Part shown: piece by piece, positions 24,204 to 32,672 of the stretch
Numbering within the stretch: the stretch's first letter is position 1
How the letters are laid out: every line of letters starts with the position of its first letter
Assembly (NCBI GenBank): GCA_021769425.1
Contig: JAETSX010000039.1
Coordinates: 1 to 33,952, forward strand
DNA from: Eubacterium sp.
Lineage (GTDB): Bacteria; Bacillota; Clostridia; Lachnospirales; Lachnospiraceae
Length of the DNA stretch: 33,952 nt
Direction: 5' to 3'
The notes under the pieces: model-generated
What the model was told of the DNA's origin: nothing
Seen by the model: only the letters and a program-made list of their open reading frames with translations
Database searches by the model: none
Position numbers and translations under genes: made by a program

Positions 24204-25402
24204 AGTTGTCCCTCCTCCAACTGATATTCTTCTGCCAGTTTCTCAAAGGCAGGCAGGGAGCGTTTCAGCATCTCGTATGAAACGCAGTAGGCAAGCCTCA
24301 CATAGCCCGGACAGGAGAAGGCGCTTCCTCCTACCAGCAAAATATGGTGTTTTTTGGCGGCTTCCACAAATTTCTTTTCCTCTAGCTCCGGAGATTTAAG
24401 AAACAGGTAAAAAGCGCCCTGGGGCCTGACGCAGGTAAAACCAAGCTCTGTCAGCTTCCCATAAATTAACCTGCGGTTTCTGTCATAATAATCCACGTCC
24501 GTTCTGGCGTCCAAAGAAGTGATCAACGCTTTCTGCATCAGGGAAGGAGCATTGACAAATCCCAGAATCCGGTTGGCCACCGACAGCCCCTGTATGGCCT
24601 GACTGCAGTCTGCCATACGGGGATTTACTGCAATATAGCCGATCCGTTCTCCCGGTATGGACAGTGATTTGCTAAAAGAATAAGTGACAAAAGTATTGTC
24701 ATAATATTTTGTCAAAAATGGAACAGCGTTTCCGTCATAAACCAGCTCCCGGTATGGTTCATCGGATACCAGATAAATCTCATGTCCGTATTCCTTCTGC
24801 TTTTCCTCCAAAACAGCGGCAATTTTCCGTATGGTATCCTCGGAATAAATGACGCCGGTGGGATTTACCGGATTATTGATGATAATTCCTTTGGTCCGGG
24901 ACGTAAACTTTGCCTTTAAATCCTCCAAATCCGGTTGAAACGTGGCGGTATCCGGCTTCACTTCCCGCAACAATCCCTGATGGTTAGCCACATAACCCCG
25001 ATATTCTCCAAAATAGGGCGCCAATGCCAGTACCTCATCTCCGGGATCCAGAATGGTCTTAAACACTACATTCAATGCGCCTGCTGCCCCTACGGTCATC
25101 ACGATATGGCTATCATCAAATGCTGTCCCGAATCTCTGGTTCAGATTATCAGCCACTGCCCGGCGAGTCTTAGGATAACCTGCATTATCCATATATCCAT
25201 GAAGCTCCAGAGAATTTTCTGTCTGGACAGCCTCCACAATTGCCTGATTATATTGCTCCGGAACAGGGGTCATAGGATTTCCAAGGCTGAAATCGTACAC
25301 ATTTTCTGCTCCTACCCGCTTCGCCATCTCTTTTCCTTCCAGAAACATGGCGCGGATGGCAGAGCTTCCCGCTACTTCCTGCTGCATCTGTTTCGAAATC
25401 AT
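24200..25402 (-). CDS. PLP-dependent aminotransferase, aspartate-type
   Basis: This 400-residue class I aminotransferase has NPVNPTG at 177-183, the cofactor aspartate in SDEPY at 213-217, and the PLP lysine Lys245 in SFSKSLSIPGERIGY. An arginine for the substrate carboxylate lies in the C-terminal YVRLAYCVS. The closest type is the aspartate/tyrosine aminotransferase group of clostridia. The start has an excellent AAAGGAGGAG site. It heads the cluster aminotransferase-hisC-DUF368-DUF1294-glyA and follows the strong terminator of the galactan operon. Its exact keto-acid substrate cannot be read from sequence. Confidence 0.88.
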   Translation of the reverse strand: MISKQMQQEVAGSSAIRAMFLEGKEMAKRVGAENVYDFSLGNPMTPVPEQYNQAIVEAVQTENSLELHGYMDNAGYPKTRRAVADNLNQRFGTAFDDSHIVMTVGAAGALNVVFKTILDPGDEVLALAPYFGEYRGYVANHQGLLREVKPDTATFQPDLEDLKAKFTSRTKGIIINNPVNPTGVIYSEDTIRKIAAVLEEKQKEYGHEIYLVSDEPYRELVYDGNAVPFLTKYYDNTFVTYSFSKSLSIPGERIGYIAVNPRMADCSQAIQGLSVANRILGFVNAPSLMQKALITSLDARTDVDYYDRNRRLIYGKLTELGFTCVRPQGAFYLFLKSPELEEKKFVEAAKKHHILLVGGSAFSCPGYVRLAYCVSYEMLKRSLPAFEKLAEEYQLEEGQL

Positions 25403-25456
25403 AGATATCTCCTCCTTTACTGCGTTAGGAACTATTCCAAATCGCAGCCGTTTTCT

Positions 25457-25462
25457 ATTCTA
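25457..25462 (-). promoter_or_regulatory. Possible -10 box of the aminotransferase operon
   Basis: TAGAAT on the minus strand lies about 55 bp before the start codon and just after the galactan operon terminator. The place for a -35 box is only T-rich, so support is weak. Confidence 0.3.
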
Positions 25463-25476
25463 CCATTAATAACCGC

Positions 25477-25514
25477 AAAAAAAAAGAGGCTGTCCCAAGA
25501 AAGACAGCCTCTTT
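25477..25514 (-). terminator. Strong intrinsic terminator of the galactan operon
   Basis: A perfect 12-bp stem (25483-25494 with 25503-25514) with an 8-nt loop is followed on the minus strand by an unbroken run of T. It lies 180 bp after the GH53 stop codon. Confidence 0.85.
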
Positions 25515-25696
25515 GCAACAGTTCGGCCCAGAACTTTGCACTGGCTGCAAAGTCCGTAAAAACGCGCAAATTTAGCCAGAAGGAAACCTGCCCCTCGCTG
25601 CAGGGCGCTAAACGTCCGGGGGACGCTTCTTCGCCATTGGGCAGGCATACCCGTTTCCGTATGCCCAAAGACGGATAAGCCGTAAAAATGCCAATT
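25515..25696. other. Structured non-coding stretch before the terminator
   Basis: These 180 bp contain several inverted repeats, for example 25644-25650 with 25659-25665. There is no gene with a ribosome-binding site. The open frames crossing it on the minus strand look like chance frames. It could be a 3' structured RNA or one copy of a dispersed repeat family ending in the terminator. Confidence 0.35.
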
Positions 25697-26821
25697 TTAG
25701 AATTTTTTAATAACATCCAGTGCAGGCAGCGGTCTGCCCTGATAGTCAAACAACGCCTGGTTTGCCCACTCATTGCCGCAGGGCCCCGGATCTTTCATAT
25801 ATTTCAGAGAAGCTTCGGTGGCCCAGCCGCTTCCCGGCACCGGAATCCATGCCGGCTCCCAGTAGAAAAAGCCTCTGCCCAATCCTTTCGGGGTTTTGGC
25901 CACCCGCTTCATGAAATCCAGCATAAAATCCGACTGTCCCTGTTTTGTCATGGGATACTCAATTCTGGCCGCCAGTTCCGGTTTGGTGGCCATTCCCTTG
26001 CGCCTGGAAGGCTCCAGCTTCTCATAAGATGCGTAATCCTCCATAGTATACCCCATGGAAACCTCTGCCACCACCAGTTCTTTGCCGTAGCGGAGCGCCA
26101 GATCATGCATATTATACTCCAAATCTGCCAGAGAGCCGTGCCAGAACGGATAATAGGATAAGCCGATAAGCTCGAAATCTTCCCCGTCATTGGCAAAATA
26201 ATTGTCAAACCATTCCCGGTACAGTTCATTGTTCCCTCCGTTATCCAGATGAATCATAATCGGAATATCGGGATCGATATCCCGCACTCCATGGATTCCG
26301 GCATTTACTAATAATGCAATGGTCTCATAATCGGGCCGTTTTCCATCCGGCCATAGAAGCCCGTTGGACAGCTCATTGCCCACCTGTATCATATCCGGAA
26401 ATACCCCTTCCCGCTGGAATTCCCGCAAAACAGCCACCGTGAAGTCATACACCGCAGATTCCAGCCGTTTGCCGGTAAAATCCGCCCAGGCTTTTGGCTT
26501 GATCTGCTTGCCCGGATCTGCCCAGAAATCGCTGTAATGCAGGTTTAGCAGGATATCCATGCCCTGTTCCTGCACCCGTTTTGCCAGTTCCATGGCAGTG
26601 TCCAGATCATTGGTTCCGGCCCCGTAAGGCTCGCCTTCCGCAGAATAAGGATTATTCCAGAGACGGATGCGGACGGCATTGGTTCCATATTCCCGCAAAA
26701 CCGAAAGCAGATTTCTTTCATCCCCGTCTTTGTCATAAAAGACTGCTCCCAGCTTTTCCAGCTCCGGCAGGGAGGAAATATCCATTCCCTTAATAAATTT
26801 CCTGTTTGAAATACTTCCCAT
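25697..26821 (-). CDS. GH53 endo-beta-1,4-galactanase, cytosolic
   Basis: This 374-residue glycoside hydrolase of family 53 cuts beta-1,4-galactan, the side chain of pectic rhamnogalacturonan I. The barrel opens with FIKGMDISSLPELEKLG, and RIRLWNNPY and HYSDFWADPGKQ are family blocks. The acid/base is Glu150 in IQVGNE, the nucleophile Glu253 in VVAEVSMGYT. The end (GRGFFYWEPAWIP) is typical. There is no signal peptide, so it should act inside the cell on imported galacto-oligosaccharides; most characterised GH53 enzymes are secreted. The start at 26821 is set by an AGAGGGA site; the longer frame has no support. It is the last gene of the operon. Confidence 0.93.
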   Translation of the reverse strand: MGSISNRKFIKGMDISSLPELEKLGAVFYDKDGDERNLLSVLREYGTNAVRIRLWNNPYSAEGEPYGAGTNDLDTAMELAKRVQEQGMDILLNLHYSDFWADPGKQIKPKAWADFTGKRLESAVYDFTVAVLREFQREGVFPDMIQVGNELSNGLLWPDGKRPDYETIALLVNAGIHGVRDIDPDIPIMIHLDNGGNNELYREWFDNYFANDGEDFELIGLSYYPFWHGSLADLEYNMHDLALRYGKELVVAEVSMGYTMEDYASYEKLEPSRRKGMATKPELAARIEYPMTKQGQSDFMLDFMKRVAKTPKGLGRGFFYWEPAWIPVPGSGWATEASLKYMKDPGPCGNEWANQALFDYQGRPLPALDVIKKF

Positions 26822-26912
26822 ATTGATTCCCTCTAAATATGAATTTACAAACACTAAGATACTTTCCCTGTTCAGGGAGCCTGATCTTACAGCCCCCTGA
26901 ATAGTTATGACG

Positions 26913-27131
26913 TCAGTCGAAATCAAACTTGGTTATGCGCTCTGCCATAGCACGGTAGCGAAACCGCACCATTTCATTTTTCTCCAGCACGTCTTTTTCA
27001 TTACCGGTGTACTGGCAGCGGATGCAGTAATATTCATCCTTTTCTTTATCATAGAACATATCAATGTCCAAATCCCGCATAAAGCAAGAAGGGCATCTGT
27101 AATTTAATTTGCCTTTTCCAGCTTGAGCCAT
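26913..27131 (-). CDS. Small zinc-ribbon protein
   Basis: This 72-residue protein has two CxxC knuckles, C13-PS-C16 and C36-IR-C39, set in a short beta ribbon, followed by a charged helical tail. It should bind one zinc. The start overlaps the end of the 611-aa gene by 28 bp, but an AAGGAGG site at 27142-27148 with a 10-nt spacer strongly supports it. It may be a regulatory or nucleic-acid-binding protein or a partner of the large unknown protein before it; nothing in the sequence decides. No family is recognised. Confidence 0.75.
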   Translation of the reverse strand: MAQAGKGKLNYRCPSCFMRDLDIDMFYDKEKDEYYCIRCQYTGNEKDVLEKNEMVRFRYRAMAERITKFDFD

Positions 27132-28939
27132 GTTGCAAATACCTCCTTATCTGATATTGTTTTGGTGTAGCCTAAGGTGAACATGGGAGAGAATGCATAG
27201 CCTTCCTTCACATATCCAACTGCCTCTTTATTGGACGGGGCCATGGAAACCTTTGTCTCAATAGCAGGAATCACTGCGCTGACCGCATCGGCTCCGGCAA
27301 GCTGCTCTTCCCTGCATTTGTACTCATAGGAAATGGATTTCTCCTGCGCGCCTTCGCATTTCAATGTGATGCCCGTCATATCCTCAGGATATTCGGTAGT
27401 TCCGTAACATGCCACCATATATTCATTTAATTCTACTTTCGCTTCCGGATTGCTCATTTCCAGAATCGTGCGTTCCATCTTAATCTCAGAGCTTCCTTCT
27501 TCAAAATAAATCCTGGTCTGCAGCTTCACCGTCAGGTCATAGAATTCAATTTCCACGGGATCAAGAGTCAGAATCCTGGTTTTTCCCTCCTGTGAAAAAT
27601 GCGCTTTGGTACGGCACAGGCAGAGATCCACTTCTTCTCCCTGGTAGGAAAGCTTTGCGCTTCTTATGGTGCCCTCTCCCGCATAGTGGGTAAAATAGCC
27701 GGCACGGTATTTTTCCTGAATCAGAAACGGATAGGAAGCATCCTGCACATGCTTTGTTCCGATTCCCACCGGCCATTCCAGCTTGGCCGCATAGGGACGC
27801 AGATCCACAATGGCTCCGCCCTGATCCATATTCACACAGGCTCTCATATAGGGATCGCAGTACCAGAACAACTGCTTGTCCGACCCATAGAGGATATCAC
27901 GCCACAATGCGCATTCCGGTTCGGTATAGCTCTTTTTCTGCCGGTAGTAATCTGCAAACTCTGACATGGTCATATCAATGAGCTTGCCTTCTTTTTTCAG
28001 TTTGCCGTAATAAGCGCAGCCGTCGGAATAGGATTTTTCCAGCAGTTCATAGGGAGCCTCCCAGCGTCCCATTTTATTCATCCAGGCAGGCCCTACAAAC
28101 ATCATATTATAAGCATAGCCATTGTTGTATTTTTCCAGAGAACGGTACTGGTCAATCAGATTATACATATAGGGATATTCCCAGGTCTGGCTGTCATAAA
28201 TCATGCCCCGGAGCACATTCTGGGGATGGGTGCCGAAGTTGGAACCGTTTCCGTCGTAGCAGGCAATCAAATCTCTGGACAGATGGGGAATTGCCACAAT
28301 CCCGCTGTCCTCTGCCTCATTTGCCGCCGGCGCGTGAGTATTCTGTTTGGAAGGAATCCAGGGCGCCCAGGGGCCGCCATCAAATAAGGTATACCAGGAA
28401 TTGTTGCAGGTATGGTATGCCTTGGGGCCTTCCTCCCAGCAGGTTGCCACAGCGCATTTAACGGAAGGATAAGCTTCCTTGATATAATTGGTTAAATCTG
28501 CATCCAAATAATAAGATCCGGTGGATTCTGGATAAAATCCGAAAATATCATGGAATTTTGCAAAAATATCATCTACAATTGATTTTTTATCTTCCATGGA
28601 AAACATCCAGATGCAGAAATCCTTGGTTTTGTATTTCTCACGGAATTCCTTACAGGGCAGCCCCAGCAGGGAAAGAGCAATCTCATCTCCGTATTTCTCA
28701 TGATCTGCTTTGGCAAGGGCCACTGCTTCTTCATTAAATAAGCTTGCATATGTCATCTGAATAGTGGTTTTTAAGCCGTTTTCATGGGCCAGACGCTGCT
28801 GGGTTTTGAAAATGTCCAGCGACTCTGTCAGCAATGCTTTTCTTCCGATATCCTCCGTCTTGCCATGGCCGGTTACTTTTTCTGCATATTCCGGCACCAT
28901 TTCGGGACGGTGGATAATATTTACCACAAATTTGTCCAT
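27104..28939 (-). CDS. Large unrecognised protein in galactan operon, 611 aa
   Basis: I do not recognise the family. The start at 28939 has an AGGAGG site; there is no signal peptide or membrane segment, so it is cytosolic. Residues 1 to about 380 alternate helix and strand as in a (beta/alpha) barrel, with aromatic and acidic clusters typical of sugar-binding sites: CWEEGPKAYHTC (167-178), FDGGPWAPW (186-194) and IPHLSRDL (217-224). The part from about 400 on is beta-rich, as in the C-terminal domains of many glycoside hydrolases. It lies between a beta-galactosidase and a galactanase gene and overlaps the zinc-ribbon gene. A role as glycoside hydrolase or other galactoside-modifying enzyme is the natural inference, unproven. 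Conserved Asp/Glu pairs cannot be assigned without an alignment. Confidence 0.7.
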   Translation of the reverse strand: MDKFVVNIIHRPEMVPEYAEKVTGHGKTEDIGRKALLTESLDIFKTQQRLAHENGLKTTIQMTYASLFNEEAVALAKADHEKYGDEIALSLLGLPCKEFREKYKTKDFCIWMFSMEDKKSIVDDIFAKFHDIFGFYPESTGSYYLDADLTNYIKEAYPSVKCAVATCWEEGPKAYHTCNNSWYTLFDGGPWAPWIPSKQNTHAPAANEAEDSGIVAIPHLSRDLIACYDGNGSNFGTHPQNVLRGMIYDSQTWEYPYMYNLIDQYRSLEKYNNGYAYNMMFVGPAWMNKMGRWEAPYELLEKSYSDGCAYYGKLKKEGKLIDMTMSEFADYYRQKKSYTEPECALWRDILYGSDKQLFWYCDPYMRACVNMDQGGAIVDLRPYAAKLEWPVGIGTKHVQDASYPFLIQEKYRAGYFTHYAGEGTIRSAKLSYQGEEVDLCLCRTKAHFSQEGKTRILTLDPVEIEFYDLTVKLQTRIYFEEGSSEIKMERTILEMSNPEAKVELNEYMVACYGTTEYPEDMTGITLKCEGAQEKSISYEYKCREEQLAGADAVSAVIPAIETKVSMAPSNKEAVGYVKEGYAFSPMFTLGYTKTISDKEVFATWLKLEKAN

Positions 28940-28981
28940 TTGTTTTCCTCCTAATAATATGAAATGTTGGGGAAAGGGGCG

Positions 28982-29437
28982 AACCATTAGGGTTCTTCCC
29001 GGATTTCCTCATGTAGACCTTCAGGGTTCTATATTTTTAGGCTGGGGGATTCTGGGGAACCATTAGGGTTCTTCCCGGATTTCCTCATGTAGACCTTCAG
29101 GGTTCTATATTTTTAGGCTGGGGGATTCTGGGGAACCATCAGGACTCCTCCCAGCCTGGGGGTCTCTATATGCGCTCTGGTCTTTGACGGCTGGGTCCCT
29201 CCTCATGGTAAACCATCAGGGCTCCTCCCAGCCTCGTTTTCTCTATATGCGCTCTATTCTTTTGGAAGGCTGGGGATTCTGGGGAACCATCAGGACTCCT
29301 CCCAGCCTGGGGGTCTCTATATGCGCTCTAGTCTTTGACGGCTGGATCCCTCCTCATGGTAAACCATCAGGGCTCCTCCCAGCCTCGTTTTCTCTATATG
29401 CGCTCTGGTCTTTGTCGGCTGGGTCCCTCCTCATGGT
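28982..29437. repeat. About 76-bp tandem repeat array, six units
   Basis: Units begin at 28982, 29058, 29134, 29211, 29285 and 29362 (spacings 76, 76, 77, 74, 77 bp), each opening AACCAT. The first two are identical in core. The other four alternate between two types, so the array grew by duplication of a pair. It fills the whole 500-bp gap between the beta-galactosidase stop (29443) and the leader of the 611-aa gene. No gene is supported inside it. Confidence 0.92.
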
Positions 29438-29442
29438 AAAAA

Positions 29443-32400
29443 TCAATCCAACCCTTTGAAACTGAATGTAAACTTCATGGGGCTGCTCACATCTGCCAAA
29501 TACTCCGGATGCACTTTGGAGCCCCAGCTATCGTCTCCGCCCACACCCATCTGCCAGGAAGAGACGCGGACTACGGTATAATGAACCTGGGGCAGTTCAT
29601 AGGGATGCATTGCGGATTCCATTTCATGGGGGGTATAAGGCAACGCAGAGAAATTCATGTTATCTCCGGCAAAAAGTATGCCATTTCCTCTCTGATCTGT
29701 AATTTTAGCCCAACGCACATCCGTTTTATTGCCGCACTCCTGAGGCACTAAGTATTTTGCAAGATTATCGGTGACTTTATTCCGATATACTCCTAATTTT
29801 GCCCCATGTTTCCGATCAGCATAGGTCTCCGCCGGGCCGTTGCCATACCATTCCACATTTTCATAATCCGCGTTAAATTTAAACAGCACACCGAATTCCG
29901 GCATATCCCCCAGTTCTTTCACCGGATCATAGGAAAGCGTTACTGTGATGGCTCCGTCTCCGAATACTTCATAGGAAAGGCTGCATTTACTTACAGGAAC
30001 GGTCGCCATGGTATAATAATAAGTAATCACTGCACTGTGCTCTTTTTCTTCCAGAACCGGATTCTCTTTGGCTTCTTCATCCGGCCGCAGATACAGGCTG
30101 GCAAGCTTCCACTGCCCATACCGTCCCATCATATTGTTGCCCCAGTCATTGTCAATGGGCGCGCGCCAGAAATTGGGCATGGGAATCTGCTCGATCATTT
30201 CCTTTCCGCCATAACGGTAAGACACCAGTCCGCTCTTTAACTCGCTGAACATGCACTCAAAATTCTGTCCACGGACACCAATATTTAATTTACCTTTAAT
30301 TACTATAATTTCATCTGTAATCTTCGGACTTTCCGACGTTTTACTAAATGTACCCTGTCCCAATGCAGTTCCATGGGCCGTGAAGATTCCGCCTTCCGGA
30401 TTTCGGAATATTCCCTGGCCAAATGCAACTTCATAACCGATGGGAGCCCAATCCTCCGCTTCTTTTAACCGGAAAGAAACAGTAATTACATATTCTCCCG
30501 GCTGTTCTGGTATTTCCACCGGAAGATCGTAAGATTCCTCATGCAACGGCTCTACGCTGGTGAGAAGTTTTGTCTGTTTTAATACCTTTCCTTCCTTTTC
30601 CAGCACAACAATACATTCATATTGATCCGTATTGATAAATAAATTCTTATTTTTCACCAGTACTTTCTGTTCTGAAACCTCTGCGGTAATATTCTGATAA
30701 TTGAATTTCACCTCCTGCATCTTGGGAGATTCATCCCGTTCCCCGCCGTACACGATTCCATTTCCGCTGAAATTATAGTCACAGGGACGTTCCCCGAAAT
30801 CTCCGCCGTATGCCTGGAATTTCTTTCCATAACGATCTTTTTTCTCAATGGACTGGTCAATATAATCCCAGATAAACCCGCCCTGATATAAGGGCTCTGT
30901 ATCAGTCAAATCGGTATATTTATGCATTGCTCCGCAGGAGTTGCCCATGGCATGAGTATATTCACAGCAGATAAAAGGTTTGCTTCTGTCTTTAGCCAAA
31001 AAATCCTGAATACTCTTCACAGACGGATACATCTGGCTCTCCATGTCACTGGTATCGTTGAAACGCCTGTCATGGAATAACCCTTCATAATGCACCAGCC
31101 TGGTATCATCCAGTTTGCGGAATAACTGAGACATTTCATAAATGACGGATCCCCCAAAAGATTCATTTCCGCAGGACCAAATTACAATGGCCGGATGGTT
31201 CTTATCTCTCTGATAGCAGGAATTCACCCGATCCAGCATCATCGGCTGCCAGTCCATGCGATCCCCGGGAACAGCTGTTTCTATATCCGCTTTTCCTCTG
31301 ACAATGGGGTCCCAGGCGCCATGGCTTTCCAGATTATTTTCCGCAATCATATATAAGCCGTATTTATCGCAAAGCCTATAGATTCTGGAATCATCAGGAT
31401 AATGACAAGTTCGGACAGCATTGATATTATTCCGCTTCATAGTCATAATGTCCTGAACGATTTCTTCATCTGACACGGCACGTCCTGTTTTGGAACTGAA
31501 TTCATGCCGGTTAACCCCTTTGAATACGATCCGCTTCCCATTAATACACATGATATGGTCAATCATTTCAAACCGGCGGAATCCCACTGCCTGGGAAACT
31601 GCCTCCACCGCTTTGCCCTCTGCATTCTGCACTTCCAACAGCAATTCATAGAGATTGGGCTCTTCTGCGCTCCAAAGAGCCGGCCGCTCCACCGGAATCG
31701 TAACTGTAAGCTCTTCTGTCAAATCAGCGTCCTGTTTGGCCACAATGTTTTCTCCGTCTTTTAAAGTCAGAGCAACTTTTCCTTTCCCCATCCCCTTCAG
31801 ACAAATTTCCAGGTCTGCATTCTGATACTGATCATCTAACAAGGTCTTTATTCTGATATCCCAAATATGAACCTCAGGAACTGTATACAAAAAAACACTC
31901 CGGTAAATACCGGAAAAACGGAAGAAATCCTGGTCCTCGCACCAGCTTCCTGCGGTCCATTTAAATACCTGAACGGCCAGTTTATTCTCCCCTTCCACCA
32001 AAAAAGGCGTCAATTCAAACTCGGAGGGAGTGAAGCTGTCCTCACTGTAACCCACATAAATTCCGTTCAGCCACACCGCCATGCCGCTTTCCACACCCTG
32101 AAAAGAAATATAGACCGGCCGATTCTGCATCTGCTTGGGAACTGTAAAATATTTCACATAACTGGCAACCGGATTGAAAAAGGAAGGGATTTCTCCCGGC
32201 TCAATCTGTTCCCTCCCATCCCAGGGATACTGTACATTGGCATATTGGGGACTGTCATATCCCTCCATCTGGATATGGGCCGGAACTCTGATGTCCGCCC
32301 AGGATTTACAGTCATACTCTGCTGCTTCAAAACCCCGGATTGCAGACTCATAATTCCTGGCATAGGAGAACTTCCAAAGCCCATCCAATGAATGCCGGAA

Positions 32401-32523
32401 ACTGCTGTTTCCTTCTTTCAATTCCTCCATTGAACCATAACAGATATGATCCGAATGGGCCTCCAGGGTGTTCTCTTTAAAAATAAGGGGATTTTTTACT
32501 TTTTCAAAATCAAACTGCGGCAT
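29443..32523 (-). CDS. GH2 beta-galactosidase, LacZ-type
   Basis: This 1026-residue cytosolic enzyme removes terminal beta-galactose from lactose or galacto-oligosaccharides. It has the five-domain LacZ order: jelly-roll sugar-binding domain to about residue 215, Ig-like domain to about 320, the catalytic barrel (FKGVNRHEF at 334-342, Glu454 in CGNES as acid/base, Glu521 in CCEYTHAMGNS as nucleophile), a second Ig-like domain, and the C-terminal beta-sandwich with WYGNGPAETYADR. Length matches E. coli LacZ (1024). A GGAGGT site precedes the ATG. It sits behind two sugar-permease genes and before the unknown 611-aa gene, so import and hydrolysis are transcribed together. Confidence 0.95.
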   Translation of the reverse strand: MPQFDFEKVKNPLIFKENTLEAHSDHICYGSMEELKEGNSSFRHSLDGLWKFSYARNYESAIRGFEAAEYDCKSWADIRVPAHIQMEGYDSPQYANVQYPWDGREQIEPGEIPSFFNPVASYVKYFTVPKQMQNRPVYISFQGVESGMAVWLNGIYVGYSEDSFTPSEFELTPFLVEGENKLAVQVFKWTAGSWCEDQDFFRFSGIYRSVFLYTVPEVHIWDIRIKTLLDDQYQNADLEICLKGMGKGKVALTLKDGENIVAKQDADLTEELTVTIPVERPALWSAEEPNLYELLLEVQNAEGKAVEAVSQAVGFRRFEMIDHIMCINGKRIVFKGVNRHEFSSKTGRAVSDEEIVQDIMTMKRNNINAVRTCHYPDDSRIYRLCDKYGLYMIAENNLESHGAWDPIVRGKADIETAVPGDRMDWQPMMLDRVNSCYQRDKNHPAIVIWSCGNESFGGSVIYEMSQLFRKLDDTRLVHYEGLFHDRRFNDTSDMESQMYPSVKSIQDFLAKDRSKPFICCEYTHAMGNSCGAMHKYTDLTDTEPLYQGGFIWDYIDQSIEKKDRYGKKFQAYGGDFGERPCDYNFSGNGIVYGGERDESPKMQEVKFNYQNITAEVSEQKVLVKNKNLFINTDQYECIVVLEKEGKVLKQTKLLTSVEPLHEESYDLPVEIPEQPGEYVITVSFRLKEAEDWAPIGYEVAFGQGIFRNPEGGIFTAHGTALGQGTFSKTSESPKITDEIIVIKGKLNIGVRGQNFECMFSELKSGLVSYRYGGKEMIEQIPMPNFWRAPIDNDWGNNMMGRYGQWKLASLYLRPDEEAKENPVLEEKEHSAVITYYYTMATVPVSKCSLSYEVFGDGAITVTLSYDPVKELGDMPEFGVLFKFNADYENVEWYGNGPAETYADRKHGAKLGVYRNKVTDNLAKYLVPQECGNKTDVRWAKITDQRGNGILFAGDNMNFSALPYTPHEMESAMHPYELPQVHYTVVRVSSWQMGVGGDDSWGSKVHPEYLADVSSPMKFTFSFKGLD

Positions 32524-32672
32524 TTGTTACCTCCATTTTTTATAAGAATGGCTGCAGCACCAGGGGAGTGTCTGCAGGATATTGTCGTATCAACTACTCC
32601 TACGAAAAACCACATCCTGCACCTCTCACCCTTCATGCAACAGCCATCATCCGTTCATCAAATCATATTCAA

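Noticed and set aside
28982-29437. Possible CRISPR array
   Set aside because: The repeats are about 76 bp in direct contact, without unique spacers, and no cas genes are nearby.
29184-29459. Plus-strand frame in the repeat array
   Set aside because: The sequence is low in complexity, follows the repeat period and lacks a ribosome-binding site.
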